Source: Bacillus salipaludis | GTDB lineage: Bacteria; Bacillota; Bacilli; Bacillales_B; DSM-18226 | Reading direction: 5' to 3' | Length of the DNA stretch: 64,000 nucleotides | Assembly (NCBI RefSeq): GCF_004358205.1 | Contig: NZ_SMYO01000008.1 | Coordinates: forward strand, 248,001 to 312,000 | Shown here: positions 1-8,574 of the stretch, piece after piece | Layout of the letters: the number at the start of each line of letters is the position of its first letter | Numbering within the stretch: the stretch's first letter is position 1 | Made by a program: the position numbers and the translations under genes | Notes under the pieces: generated by a model | The model's database searches: none | What the model saw: only the letters and a program-made list of their open reading frames with translations | What the model was told of the DNA's origin: nothing

Positions 1-166
1 CAATTAGAGCAATCGCATAAGCGGTGGGGAGCATCCCATTTGTACTTGTAACAGCTACCCCATATGTTGAAAACATAGTCGTTGGAGCCATAAAGGTTAA
101 ACCAAAGAACACAACATATTTTAATGATAAAGAACGCTTTAGAGTTGGCGTGCATGTTTGATTCAT
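1..166 (-). CDS. Amino acid permease, APC family (5' end only)
   Basis: Only the first 55 codons lie inside the window; the gene runs off the left edge. The start is ATG at 166, with a perfect AGGAGG (complement of 175-180) 8 bases upstream. The translated N-terminus has a short charged head, then a hydrophobic segment containing GLTFMAPTTMFSTYGV. This is typical of the first membrane helix of APC-superfamily amino acid transporters, where this region helps bind substrate. The substrate cannot be told. The gene follows the MerR regulator on the same strand, but a terminator lies between them. Confidence 0.7.
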   Translation of the reverse strand, partial: MNQTCTPTLKRSLSLKYVVFFGLTFMAPTTMFSTYGVAVTSTNGMLPTAYAIALI

Positions 167-311
167 AGATCAATCCTCCTTATTTGCGTATTAATTGCCC
201 TTATTCCCTATTGAAAATGACCTTTTCGCCTATAACATAGAAATCATCCCTCATTTCAGAATAATATGAAAATATCATAAAGTCTTGTCCAACTCCAGAG
301 TCAACTATTCC

Positions 312-360
312 TAAAAAAAAAACAGCCTCGAATTGAAAAAATCATTTCGAAGGCTGTTTT
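312..360 (-). terminator. Rho-independent terminator of the MerR gene
   Basis: AAACAGCCT.CGAA and its complement around 345-360 form a hairpin. On the minus strand it is followed by a run of about ten T residues. It separates the MerR gene from the permease. Confidence 0.8.
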
Positions 361-364
361 CAAT

Positions 365-1222
365 TTATCCTTTTTGAATAGGAATTTGGATTTCATAATA
401 GGCTTCATCATATTGATCCGTCAAAGAGATATCAACCTGCATAATTGCAACAGCATCACCATTTGGAATGTAACCATGAATTTCGCAATGATGGAGCAGC
501 TTTTTAAGCAAGTACAGCAAGTTCTCCCGATCAACTCCCCCATAGTAGGAGCATATATAGAGACCCTTTTCTAGTTTTTGAGTTGACTGTTCCGGTCCAT
601 CATCTTGAACAAGAATAAATAATTGGCATTGAAAAGCACTTAATTTACTGGAAGAATCAGATGTTTGGCGGATTTCATCAAAATATTCTTTTTTGATAAA
701 TTCTCCAAATTTATTGCTGGCCAATACCGGTATGTCCCCACCAATCATATTTTCAAGCTCCAACAGTCCAAAATATATATTTTCTTGATCCTCCCAACCT
801 ACTGGTCTGTCGAGCTGAATGTATTCTCGTTCTTCAAAATGTTTAATGACAATATCAGAATCCTGATAACTTTTTGTGAAACGTTCGATATTATTTAACC
901 GGGTCTTCAATATTTTATGAATTTTTTGCAGCTCATTAATTTTTTCCTGAATATTGTCTAGTGATTGTTGAAGTAAATGAACCGATTTTTTGACGTTACG
1001 ATTTGTTAGAAATTGCTTAATTTCCTCTAAAGAAAAACCAATTTTTCTTAATTCCTTGATGGTTCCAAGAATCTCATACTGATAAATCGAATAATACCGA
1101 TAGCCAGTTTTAGGATCCGTGTAAATCGGCTTTAGCAATCCAATTTTATCGTAATGACGCAATGTATCCACTGTTACATTTCGAAGTTTTGCCATTTCTC
1201 CAATACTTAGCTTATTTTGCAT
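365..1222 (-). CDS. MerR family regulator with BmrR-like effector domain
   Basis: This 285-residue protein begins with a MerR winged helix (residues 5-75: SIGEMAKLRNVTVDTLRHYD, then GLLKP and YRYYS). A dimerising coiled coil follows at about 80-115, and then a C-terminal half of about 160 residues. That length and position match multidrug-sensing MerR activators of the BmrR type with a GyrI-like ligand pocket. Such proteins twist a promoter with an overlong spacer to activate it. The gene sits upstream of an amino acid permease gene and divergent from a DeoR gene, so the target could be itself or the permease. The effector is unknown. Confidence 0.85.
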   Translation of the reverse strand: MQNKLSIGEMAKLRNVTVDTLRHYDKIGLLKPIYTDPKTGYRYYSIYQYEILGTIKELRKIGFSLEEIKQFLTNRNVKKSVHLLQQSLDNIQEKINELQKIHKILKTRLNNIERFTKSYQDSDIVIKHFEEREYIQLDRPVGWEDQENIYFGLLELENMIGGDIPVLASNKFGEFIKKEYFDEIRQTSDSSSKLSAFQCQLFILVQDDGPEQSTQKLEKGLYICSYYGGVDRENLLYLLKKLLHHCEIHGYIPNGDAVAIMQVDISLTDQYDEAYYEIQIPIQKG

Positions 1223-1242
1223 GACCCTTTCTCCTTAAACGC

Positions 1243-1256
1243 AACTAACGGTAGTT
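1243..1256. promoter_or_regulatory. Candidate MerR operator (inverted repeat)
   Basis: AACTAACGGTAGTT is an inverted repeat (AACTA, 4-base centre, TAGTT) in the leader between the MerR promoter and its start codon. Its CTAAC..GTTAG-like shape resembles MerR-family operators. Binding by the adjacent regulator is an inference. Confidence 0.4.
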
Positions 1257-1276
1257 AATAATTAGATTACAAGCTT

Positions 1277-1306
1277 ATTATACTATTTAAAAAATTTAGT
1301 ATACAA
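1277..1306 (-). promoter_or_regulatory. Sigma-A-like promoter for the MerR gene
   Basis: On the minus strand TTGTAT (1301-1306), an 18-base spacer and TATAAT (1277-1282) lie upstream of the ATG at 1222. Confidence 0.55.
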
Positions 1307-1379
1307 TCTAAGATTTGACCAAACAGAGATAAAATTTTTTTGGGGGTCGGGTATATTGCTTAAAATCAATTATTTACAC

Positions 1380-1408
1380 TTACAAACATGCAAATAATGG
1401 TGTATAAT
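1380..1408 (+). promoter_or_regulatory. Candidate promoter of the DeoR-HAD operon
   Basis: A perfect TATAAT at 1403-1408 lies 17 bases after a poor -35 (TTACAA, 1380-1385), and 33 bases before the TTG start at 1442. Confidence 0.45.
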
Positions 1409-1441
1409 TACTTAAAACCACTTAAAAGGGAGGCTCAAATC

Positions 1442-2218
1442 TTGTACCAAGAGGAAAGATTATTATCAATCATGGATTTTCTAAAAGAGAATAACAGGAT
1501 TTCGGTCGATCAAATTTGTTCACTGTTCGATGTCTCTAGAGATACAGCAAGAAGGGATCTTGTCAGGCTTGAGGAAGAAAAAGCGATTGTGCGTACTCGT
1601 GGCGGAGCGATCCTTCCATCCGTCCATGATGAGGTGAAAAACTATACAAAACGACTTAAAACTGTATCAGAAGAAAAAAAGAAAATCGGTAAAATGGCTG
1701 CCTCATTAATTTATCCTAACGACAGAGTAATCTTAGATGCCTCTACAACCGTCCAAGCTTGTGCAGAACAGATTGAAAGCATAGATTGTACCATTATCAC
1801 CAACTCAATCAACCAGGCAGAAGTATTATCATCCAAGCCTCAAATAAATATTCAGCTTTTAGGGGGCACTCTGCAAAAAGAGCATCGATTTCTTTATGGC
1901 TCATCTGTAGTAGAAAAACTCTCTGAATACCATGTTGATAAGGTTTATATCGGAGTTGTTGGTATCTCGGAAAACGGATTAACGATCGCCCATGAGGAGG
2001 ACGGTGTCGTAAAAAGAAAAATGATTCAGCAAGCAAAACAGGTCATTGTGCTAGCAGACCATACGAAGCTAGGCATTACAGATTTTTTTCGATTCGCTGA
2101 CTTACAAGATATTGATCTCTTGATTACCGATAAAACCCCTGCGAAAGAGTTTAGGGAATTATTAAGTAAAAACAATGTAGAAATCTTAACAGCGGATTTT
2201 GAAGAAGGAGATGTTTAA
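1442..2218 (+). CDS. DeoR/GlpR family transcriptional regulator
   Basis: The protein has 258 residues from a TTG start at 1442, chosen because GGGAGG (1428-1433) sits 8 bases upstream. An in-frame ATG at 1388 has no such site and overlaps the promoter. The N-terminus is a DeoR helix-turn-helix (ERLLSIMDFLKENNRISVDQ, then SRDTARRDLVRLEEE and the family's RGGAI). The rest is the DeoRC sensor fold, which binds sugar phosphates in known members. It is followed one base later by a HAD phosphatase gene, so the pair probably senses and clears a sugar phosphate. The regulon is not evident. Confidence 0.9.
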   Translation: MYQEERLLSIMDFLKENNRISVDQICSLFDVSRDTARRDLVRLEEEKAIVRTRGGAILPSVHDEVKNYTKRLKTVSEEKKKIGKMAASLIYPNDRVILDASTTVQACAEQIESIDCTIITNSINQAEVLSSKPQINIQLLGGTLQKEHRFLYGSSVVEKLSEYHVDKVYIGVVGISENGLTIAHEEDGVVKRKMIQQAKQVIVLADHTKLGITDFFRFADLQDIDLLITDKTPAKEFRELLSKNNVEILTADFEEGDV

Positions 2219-2219
2219 A

Positions 2220-3089
2220 GTGGTAAAACTAATTGCCGTGGATTTGGATGGCACATTACTAAATGAAGAAAACCGTATAAGCCAAAGGAATCTGGAAGCA
2301 ATTAAATTTGCCCAATCCAATGGTGTTGAAGTAGTCATCGCCACTGGTCGTGCCCATTTTGATGTTCAAGAGATTTTTAAAGATACTGGGTTGAAAACTT
2401 GGATCATTGCTGCAAATGGGGCAACCATTCATCAACCGAATGGAGAATTGGTCCACTCCAAAGCAATCAATCTTGAGGATGCCATTACTATTTTGAGCTG
2501 GCTGGAGAATGAGAACTTCTATTATGAGGTATTCACTAATCATTCAATTTTTACCCCGCAGAATGGACGGGAACTTTTAGCCATTGAAATGGATCGCGTG
2601 TCAAGTGCGAATCCAGATATAAGTATTGAACAGCTGAAATATGCTGCTGAAAAGCAATATAGTCAAACAGGCTTTTCCTATATTAAGTCATATTCAGATC
2701 TAGTAGGCAAAGAAATCGAATTGTATAACATCCTTGCATTTTCCTTTCATGAAGAGAAGCTGAAAAAAGGAAGGCGTCATTTTGAGCATTTGGAGGATGT
2801 AACAATTGTGAGCTCTGCGAAACATAATTTTGAATTCGAACATAAGAATGCATCTAAAGGCAATGCTTTAGAAATTCTTGCAAACAAGATAGGCATCCCC
2901 TTAACTGATACTGCTGCTGTCGGGGATAGTTTTAACGATTTATCCATGCTGCAGGTCGTTGGAAAAAGCTTTGCAATGGGGAATGCCCATGAAGCAATAA
3001 AGGATATATGTGATGAGGTTACCCTATCAAATGACAAAGATGGGGTTGCGCATTTGATCTATTCATTGATCCCAGTCACCGCAGATTAA
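2220..3089 (+). CDS. Cof-type HAD-IIB hydrolase (sugar-phosphate phosphatase-like)
   Basis: This 289-residue HAD phosphatase of subclass IIB has motif I at the N-terminus (AVDLDGTLL; the first Asp is the nucleophile). A large C2 cap follows, and the C-terminal acidic motif is GDSFNDLSML. Relatives dephosphorylate sugar phosphates or flavin-type phosphates; the substrate cannot be read from sequence. The GTG start at 2220 is preferred because AAGGAG at 2205-2210, inside the end of the DeoR gene, is 9 bases away. The ATG at 2211 and TTG at 2199 are too close to it. Coupled translation with the regulator is likely. Confidence 0.85.
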   Translation: MVKLIAVDLDGTLLNEENRISQRNLEAIKFAQSNGVEVVIATGRAHFDVQEIFKDTGLKTWIIAANGATIHQPNGELVHSKAINLEDAITILSWLENENFYYEVFTNHSIFTPQNGRELLAIEMDRVSSANPDISIEQLKYAAEKQYSQTGFSYIKSYSDLVGKEIELYNILAFSFHEEKLKKGRRHFEHLEDVTIVSSAKHNFEFEHKNASKGNALEILANKIGIPLTDTAAVGDSFNDLSMLQVVGKSFAMGNAHEAIKDICDEVTLSNDKDGVAHLIYSLIPVTAD

Positions 3090-3208
3090 TTCTACAAGTT
3101 ACTTAGACTCTCATTGGCGTAACGCATTTGCGGCGTGACAATGATGGTTTGAGCATATATTTTTGAATGCCCCGAAAAGGGTTAGCCGTTTTTGGGGGCT
3201 CGAAACTG

Positions 3209-3249
3209 AAAAAACAATGCAATTCGCAGCTGAATTGCATTGTTTTTTT
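3209..3249 (+). terminator. Strong intrinsic terminator after the HAD gene
   Basis: AACAATGCAATTC and its exact complement around a GCAGCT loop are followed by seven T residues. A second, GC-rich stem (GCCCC near 3169 with GGGGGC ending 3199) lies just upstream. Confidence 0.9.
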
Positions 3250-3325
3250 GAGGTGTAAATTTATATGAATTGTTGCTTTTTAGGCTATAATCCCATTTTC
3301 AAACAAATATCGAGTATTTACAAAT

Positions 3326-3362
3326 AATCAGGCTTATATGCATACATTACTTAAGCCTGATT
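3326..3362 (-). terminator. Possible terminator of the GH3 gene
   Basis: AATCAGGCTTA pairs with TAAGCCTGATT across a 15-base loop. The T tract on the minus strand is poor, so termination strength is uncertain. Confidence 0.4.
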
Positions 3363-3413
3363 CAAGAAAAGTTACGACTTTTGCACCTTCTTCAGGTGTG
3401 CCATACCGTTCCT

Positions 3414-5225
3414 TTATTTCGTATACTCATCCAACAGCTTGCTAATTGACTGATTAATCTCCCCAATATTCACGTTTCCCACTTGCGAATTATTCAATTC
3501 ATATTTTATTTTTAATTGAATGATGCGACTGACACTGTCATTGATTCTTTGTTCGGAAATTTCCCCTTTTTGAACAGCAGTCTTTAAGGAAGAAATGGTT
3601 TCGACTATTTTGTTATAATCGTGGGCTACTAAAATAATGTCGCTGCCAGCCATGACTGATTCCACCGCCGCCCGGCCAATGGTGAAATGATTTGTAATTG
3701 CCTGCATCGTCATGTCATCAGTAATCACAACGCCACTGAAATTAAGCTGTTTTCTTAGAATCTCAGTCATAATCTTTTTAGACATGGATGCCGGAAAATG
3801 TTCATCCAGCTTTGGGAGCAAGATATGGGCTACCATTACCACATCAGCCCCATGATTAATGGCACGTTCAAACGGGATTAACTCAAGTTTTTTAAGTTGC
3901 GTTAGAGTTTTGTTGACGATGGGAAGTTCTAGATGGGAATCTACATCAGTATCTCCATGTCCGGGAAAATGCTTAATCGTTGGAATAATATTCTGCGACT
4001 GAATTCCTTTCATGGTTTGAATCCCAAGCTTGCTTACAACTTCCGGATTATTTCCGAATGACCTATTCCCTATTACTGGGTTGTGAGGATTACTATTGAC
4101 ATCTAGAACAGGCGCAAAATCAAGATTGAAACCAAATCCTTTTAGCTCTCTGCCTAAAATGGAACCAACTTTATAGGAAAGCTGAGTATTATTGATTGCT
4201 CCAATAACCTTATTTGTTGGAAAGTTAATAAGTCCTCCTGGCAGCCTAGAAACGCTACCGCCTTCTTGGTCAACACTTAACAAAAGCGGCATAGAGTTGG
4301 GAACATTATCAGACTTAATTTGGTTTAAAAGCTGAACCGTTTGTTGAGAGTTTACTAGATTATTAGCGTAAAAAATCAATCCTCCAACTTTGTATTTGGA
4401 TATTAAATTTTTGGTATGGGCATCAACTGTGGTTCCATATATACCCCCGATGATCATCTGCCCAATTTTCTCATCCAAGCTCATACCAGATATGATTTCT
4501 GTGACACTATTTTGATGTGAAGACGGATTTGGATTATCAGTCTGTCCTGGATGATCAGATGGTTTCAGACCATCAGATTGACTTGGTTTACCCGATTGTT
4601 TTTTTATTTGGGTATAAACAGAAATATGATCCACTTCTGGATTCGGCTCCTGATCTGTTGGTTTTGGTAAAATCCACTTTAAATCGCACACAGAGGTAAC
4701 ATGATAAACTAAAATAATTTGGTCATGGGTACTATCTTTATAGTACCGAACCTCATCTGGTTCACCGCCCGCCTTCTTGATCTCATTTAATAGAATATTT
4801 TTTAATTCCGAATCATAAGACCTGATATCATTAACAATTTCATCATGGTAACCAAATACTACATGGTGATTTCTATACTCTTCGTAGATACCACTTGCAG
4901 TTTCAGTTCTTCGGTTAGGTTCTCCCCATTTATTATTGACTTCCTTCATTTCAGTCTTACCGGATATGAACGGGGCGTGTGCTACTTTTCCTTCCTTATA
5001 CAATGAAAAGATTTCTTTTACTAGTGCATTAGCACTTGAGGTTTTGTCATGACCGGATGTGGAGGAGTTCTGACTAGGTGGAGGTGATGTTATCGTTGGA
5101 TTTTTGACTGTCTGCTTCGCACTTCTATCTCCTCCGAAAACGAAAATGACAACAGCTAGAATAAGAGCTAGAGAAAGAACTGAAAAAATCAGCGGTTTCC
5201 ACAGGGAATTTCTTGGTTCTGTCAT
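3414..5225 (-). CDS. Membrane-anchored GH3 beta-N-acetylhexosaminidase with YjgB-like domain
   Basis: The 603-residue protein has a membrane anchor at 12-31, a Ser/Thr-rich linker, and a domain at about 66-205 resembling the Bacillus YjgB/DUF4309 module. A Pro/Ser/Asp-rich linker follows, then a glycoside hydrolase family 3 domain from about 242 to 590. The GH3 loop KHFPGHGDTDVDSH (from 418) carries the His and Asp that assist catalysis in NagZ/YbbD enzymes. The nucleophile is in GVVITDDM (about 503). The expected role is removing N-acetylglucosamine from muropeptides outside the membrane during wall turnover. No muramyl-peptide recycling genes are adjacent. The DUF4309-GH3 fusion is less usual than the plain lipoprotein form. 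Confidence 0.88.
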   Translation of the reverse strand: MTEPRNSLWKPLIFSVLSLALILAVVIFVFGGDRSAKQTVKNPTITSPPPSQNSSTSGHDKTSSANALVKEIFSLYKEGKVAHAPFISGKTEMKEVNNKWGEPNRRTETASGIYEEYRNHHVVFGYHDEIVNDIRSYDSELKNILLNEIKKAGGEPDEVRYYKDSTHDQIILVYHVTSVCDLKWILPKPTDQEPNPEVDHISVYTQIKKQSGKPSQSDGLKPSDHPGQTDNPNPSSHQNSVTEIISGMSLDEKIGQMIIGGIYGTTVDAHTKNLISKYKVGGLIFYANNLVNSQQTVQLLNQIKSDNVPNSMPLLLSVDQEGGSVSRLPGGLINFPTNKVIGAINNTQLSYKVGSILGRELKGFGFNLDFAPVLDVNSNPHNPVIGNRSFGNNPEVVSKLGIQTMKGIQSQNIIPTIKHFPGHGDTDVDSHLELPIVNKTLTQLKKLELIPFERAINHGADVVMVAHILLPKLDEHFPASMSKKIMTEILRKQLNFSGVVITDDMTMQAITNHFTIGRAAVESVMAGSDIILVAHDYNKIVETISSLKTAVQKGEISEQRINDSVSRIIQLKIKYELNNSQVGNVNIGEINQSISKLLDEYTK

Positions 5226-5442
5226 ATAATATTCCTCTCCTCCTTACTATAGACAAGAGAAAAAGTATTTCTTATGCTTAAATTCAACTGCTGAACCTTG
5301 TTCCATCTTGGCCGGAAAGTTGACTATCTTCCCATTTATATGCACCTATTTTAGAATCATGTTTACCATGGAGTAAACTGCTCCACTTCCCCCTAATCAT
5401 TTTTCCCTTCATAGATCCCGCATCTTAAATTTTAGATTGGTT

Positions 5443-6450
5443 TTATTTTTTCAATAACAAATACATAAAGTAAGGCGCACCAATTAAAGCAACCATGATC
5501 CCGGCCGGTATTCCGTCGGGGTCAATGATATTTCGTCCGATCGAATCGGCGAGCAATAAGAGCCAGCCGCCTAACAGAATAGCAATCGGGATAAATAATT
5601 GGTTTCTCGGTCCGACTAAAGCCTTGGCAATATGCGGCGCCATCAGTCCAATAAAAGCAATTCCGCCGGTAACTGATACAGCTGCGGCGGCTAAAGCAAC
5701 AGCAATGCTTAGAAAAACAATCCGCTCCTTTTCAAGCGCGATCCCCACGCCAATCGCAACTGGCTCACTAAGACCCAGGATATTCAAGCGATTGGCTTTA
5801 TACAAGGTTAAGGGAATGAGAATCACAAGCCAAGGCAGGATTGCCCAGATAAACGGCCAATCGGTCCCCCAAATATTCCCCGCCAACCACCTTGCAATAA
5901 AATCAACCTTCGTCCGCTCCGCAGATGAAATCAGAATGATCATCAAACCTGAAAGAGCCATAGAAAAGCCGACACCGACAAGCACTAACCGGACCGGCTG
6001 CAGACCTGTACCCCGTTTATATGAAAAGACATAGATCAAAGCTGCAGTCAGAAAAGCTCCAATAAATGCAACTAGCGGAAGAACATACACAAATGAACCA
6101 ACATCAATTGGAAAAAACAGAAAGAATACAGCAATCGCAACTCCAGCGCCCTGGTTAATCCCGATGATTCCCGGTTCTGCTAAATCATTGCGGGTAATTC
6201 CCTGCAAAATTGAACCAGATAAAGCGAGCGCCATTCCGGCTAATAGCGTAATCAAAATTCTCGGCAAGCGAATCGAGAATAAAACAAATTCCTCTTTAAA
6301 GGTCCCCTGCCCCATGATTGTAGGAATCAAGCGATCATAGGATACCGAAGAATAGCCAATCCCGATTGAAATAGCAATCGTCAGCAAAATCAGTACAAAT
6401 AATCCCACCAGCATAATTCGCTGCTTTTTAAGTAATAAAGGATGAATCAT
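5443..6450 (-). CDS. fhuG: Iron-siderophore ABC transporter permease (FecCD/FhuG type)
   Basis: This 335-residue polytopic protein of the FecCD family has about nine membrane helices and the signatures RLPRILITLLAGMALALSGS near the start and FIGLMAPHIAKALVGP, the loop that contacts the ATPase. It overlaps the upstream permease by four bases (ATGA), so translation is coupled. It is the last gene of the ATPase-FhuD-permease-permease operon and should form a heterodimeric channel with its partner. The hydroxamate assignment comes from the FhuD-like binding protein in the same operon. The exact symbol is by analogy. Confidence 0.88.
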   Translation of the reverse strand: MIHPLLLKKQRIMLVGLFVLILLTIAISIGIGYSSVSYDRLIPTIMGQGTFKEEFVLFSIRLPRILITLLAGMALALSGSILQGITRNDLAEPGIIGINQGAGVAIAVFFLFFPIDVGSFVYVLPLVAFIGAFLTAALIYVFSYKRGTGLQPVRLVLVGVGFSMALSGLMIILISSAERTKVDFIARWLAGNIWGTDWPFIWAILPWLVILIPLTLYKANRLNILGLSEPVAIGVGIALEKERIVFLSIAVALAAAAVSVTGGIAFIGLMAPHIAKALVGPRNQLFIPIAILLGGWLLLLADSIGRNIIDPDGIPAGIMVALIGAPYFMYLLLKK

Positions 6451-7445
6451 GAGAATTTGTTCCCTCCTTTATGCACAATCATGAGAAAGAAGGGTAAACC
6501 GATGAGTGCTACAATCGCGGCAACCGGTGTTTCATAAGGAGCATTAATTGTTCGCCCCAGTGTATCGGCAAAAAGCATAAATGTCGCCCCTAAAATAGCC
6601 GAAAACGGGATAATTAATCGATAATCTGTTCCAACAATTGGACGAACGATATGCGGAACCATTAATCCAATAAAGGCCATATTGCCAACAAGGGCAACGG
6701 ATGCACCGGCGAGTAAAATAATGACAAGAAACAGAACGAATTTAATATTGACCGTTTTTTGCCCTAATCCCACAGCGACTTCCTCATTTAAGCTAAGAAT
6801 CGTCAGCTGCCTGGAGAGAAAAAGCGAAAGTAAGACTCCCACGACAATAAAAGGAACAATAACCCGAAGCTGATGCCAGGTGGTCCCAATCATTCCACCT
6901 GCTGTCCACATTGAAACATCCTTTGAAATTTTAAAGTAAATCCCAACACCTTCTGAAATCGCGTAAAGAAAAGCTGATACAGCCGTACCCGCCAGAACAA
7001 TCCGAAGTGGTGAAAAACCGCCTTTTTTCATGACCCCGATTCCAAATACCAGAATCGAACCAATTGCGGCACCAATAAAACAGGCGACCATGATTCCAAA
7101 ATAATTGGTGGACGGAATGAGGGCAATGGTAATCGCCAGCGCTGCATTAGCCCCCGCTGTTAACCCCAGCATACCTGGGTCTGCAAGCGGATTTCTTGTT
7201 AATCCTTGCATAATCGCACCGGAAACGGATAACGCCATTCCCACAAAGATGGCGGCGACTTCGCGCGGCAGGCGAATCTCTCGAATGAGGGAAATCTCTT
7301 GACTCTTCACGGTCGCTGTTAGCGCAAACCACACATCTTTGACCGTGGTATCTGCCGCTCCCAACACAATGGAAACAATAAACATCGCGAAAAATACCAA
7401 CAAGAATAAGCTTAACTTGTATATAAAGGGAATCGATTTTGTCAT
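6447..7445 (-). CDS. fhuB: Iron-siderophore ABC transporter permease (FecCD/FhuB type)
   Basis: This is the FecCD partner of the next gene, about 332 residues and nine or more helices, with EIRLPREVAAIFVGMAL near the N-terminus and FIGLMVPHIVRPIVG as the coupling loop. The ATG at 7445 is taken as the start; an adjacent GTG at 7448 is possible, and the ribosome binding site is weak. The roughly 215-base gap to the binding-protein gene holds a hairpin and four 21-base repeats. This is common where the binding protein must be made in excess over the permease. Confidence 0.88.
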   Translation of the reverse strand: MTKSIPFIYKLSLFLLVFFAMFIVSIVLGAADTTVKDVWFALTATVKSQEISLIREIRLPREVAAIFVGMALSVSGAIMQGLTRNPLADPGMLGLTAGANAALAITIALIPSTNYFGIMVACFIGAAIGSILVFGIGVMKKGGFSPLRIVLAGTAVSAFLYAISEGVGIYFKISKDVSMWTAGGMIGTTWHQLRVIVPFIVVGVLLSLFLSRQLTILSLNEEVAVGLGQKTVNIKFVLFLVIILLAGASVALVGNMAFIGLMVPHIVRPIVGTDYRLIIPFSAILGATFMLFADTLGRTINAPYETPVAAIVALIGLPFFLMIVHKGGNKFS

Positions 7446-7468
7446 CACAATCTCTCATCTTTCGGAAA

Positions 7469-7495
7469 GAGGAATTCAATAAAACTGAATTCCTC
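7469..7495 (-). terminator. Intra-operon hairpin between fhuD-like and permease genes
   Basis: GAGGAATTCA and TGAATTCCTC are perfectly complementary around a 7-base loop. On the minus strand only a short T run follows. It is probably a partial terminator or a 3' mRNA-stabilising stem that raises the binding-protein to permease ratio. Confidence 0.5.
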
Positions 7496-7565
7496 CTTTT
7501 AAAATTGTAGTTTTTGACTCTTAAAATGGATTCAGTCAAACGTTATCAAGTGAAACCCATCATGA

Positions 7566-7638
7566 TTTATCTGCGATTCTGAGTCATTTATCTGCGAAAA
7601 AGGAACTTTTATCTGCGTACTGAAATGTTTTATCTGCG
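7566..7638. repeat. Four copies of TTTATCTGCG at exact 21-base spacing
   Basis: TTTATCTGCG occurs at 7566, 7587, 7608 and 7629. The 11 bases between copies are not conserved. All copies lie in the 3' gap after the binding-protein gene and read as CGCAGATAAA in its mRNA. Confidence 0.85.
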
Positions 7639-7659
7639 AACCAAAGAAAATAGAAAAAA

Positions 7660-8574
7660 TTAGTTTCCTAGAAAGTCCTTTTTAAACGTTTCTAGCTGAT
7701 AATCTAATGTTAACGGGTCATTGAAATAGAATTCTTTTGCATTTACTTCAAAAACATGTTTGTTTTTAACAGCTGGGATTTCTTTGTACGTATCGGTTTC
7801 TTGAAACGAGTTATCCGTATCTGAATTCTTACTTAAGATGAGATAATCCCCGGCATACTCAGGAAGGGCTTCCTGTGATAAGGCATAGTATCCATCTTTT
7901 TCTACCATCTTTTTCACTTTTTCCGGCATGTTTAACTTCATAGCTTGATATAAAATTTCTGTTCCGCGTCCCCAGTGGTCGCCGTAAGCATAGAGCTGCT
8001 TATCAAAGTTCTCTACAACCGAAACGGTCGCGTTTGGTCCAATTTTAGCTCGAATTTCTTCACCGGCTTTTTCTGCCCGCTGCTTGAAATCGTCCACCCA
8101 AGCCTGTGCTTCTTTTTGTTTATTTAATAGTTTTCCAATTTCAACGTGTTGCGTTAGATAATCTACTTTTCCGTACGTAAAAGTAACGGTAGGTGCAATT
8201 TTTTTCAATTTATCTACGTTTTTTATCGTAGACAACCCAATAATTAAATCTGGGTGTAATTCAATAATTTTTTCCAAGTTTTCATCCGATACTTCTTCGA
8301 CATTTTTCAGCTTACTGTCAAAACGCGGGTTCATTTTTGACCAGGAATCCACTCCGACAAGCGGAACACCTAACGCCATGACATTCCCAGCAAATGAGGA
8401 AAGGACGACAACGCGTTTCGGATGTGCAGGAACCTTAACGGGTCCATTTTCTGATTGGTATGTAATCGTGTCTTTCTTTTTTGAATCCGAGTTAGTTGTT
8501 GTTTTAGTAGAGTTACTGCAAGCACTAATAATTAACACTAAGATTAAAATAAAGGGAATCATCAGCTTTTTCAT
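7660..8574 (-). CDS. fhuD: FhuD-like ferric-hydroxamate siderophore-binding lipoprotein
   Basis: The 304-residue protein has a lipoprotein signal (MKKLMIPF, hydrophobic core, then ISAC with Cys19 as lipidation site) and a class III periplasmic-binding fold. The stretch LYAYGDHWGRGTEILYQ closely matches the corresponding stretch of staphylococcal FhuD2 as I recall it. FNDPLTLDYQ near the C-terminus also fits. This points to hydroxamate siderophores (ferrichrome, ferrioxamine) rather than catecholates. It should bind the ferric chelate outside the membrane and hand it to the two permeases. Its start lies inside the end of the ATPase gene (50-base overlap), with an AAAGGAG site. Confidence 0.9.
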   Translation of the reverse strand: MKKLMIPFILILVLIISACSNSTKTTTNSDSKKKDTITYQSENGPVKVPAHPKRVVVLSSFAGNVMALGVPLVGVDSWSKMNPRFDSKLKNVEEVSDENLEKIIELHPDLIIGLSTIKNVDKLKKIAPTVTFTYGKVDYLTQHVEIGKLLNKQKEAQAWVDDFKQRAEKAGEEIRAKIGPNATVSVVENFDKQLYAYGDHWGRGTEILYQAMKLNMPEKVKKMVEKDGYYALSQEALPEYAGDYLILSKNSDTDNSFQETDTYKEIPAVKNKHVFEVNAKEFYFNDPLTLDYQLETFKKDFLGN

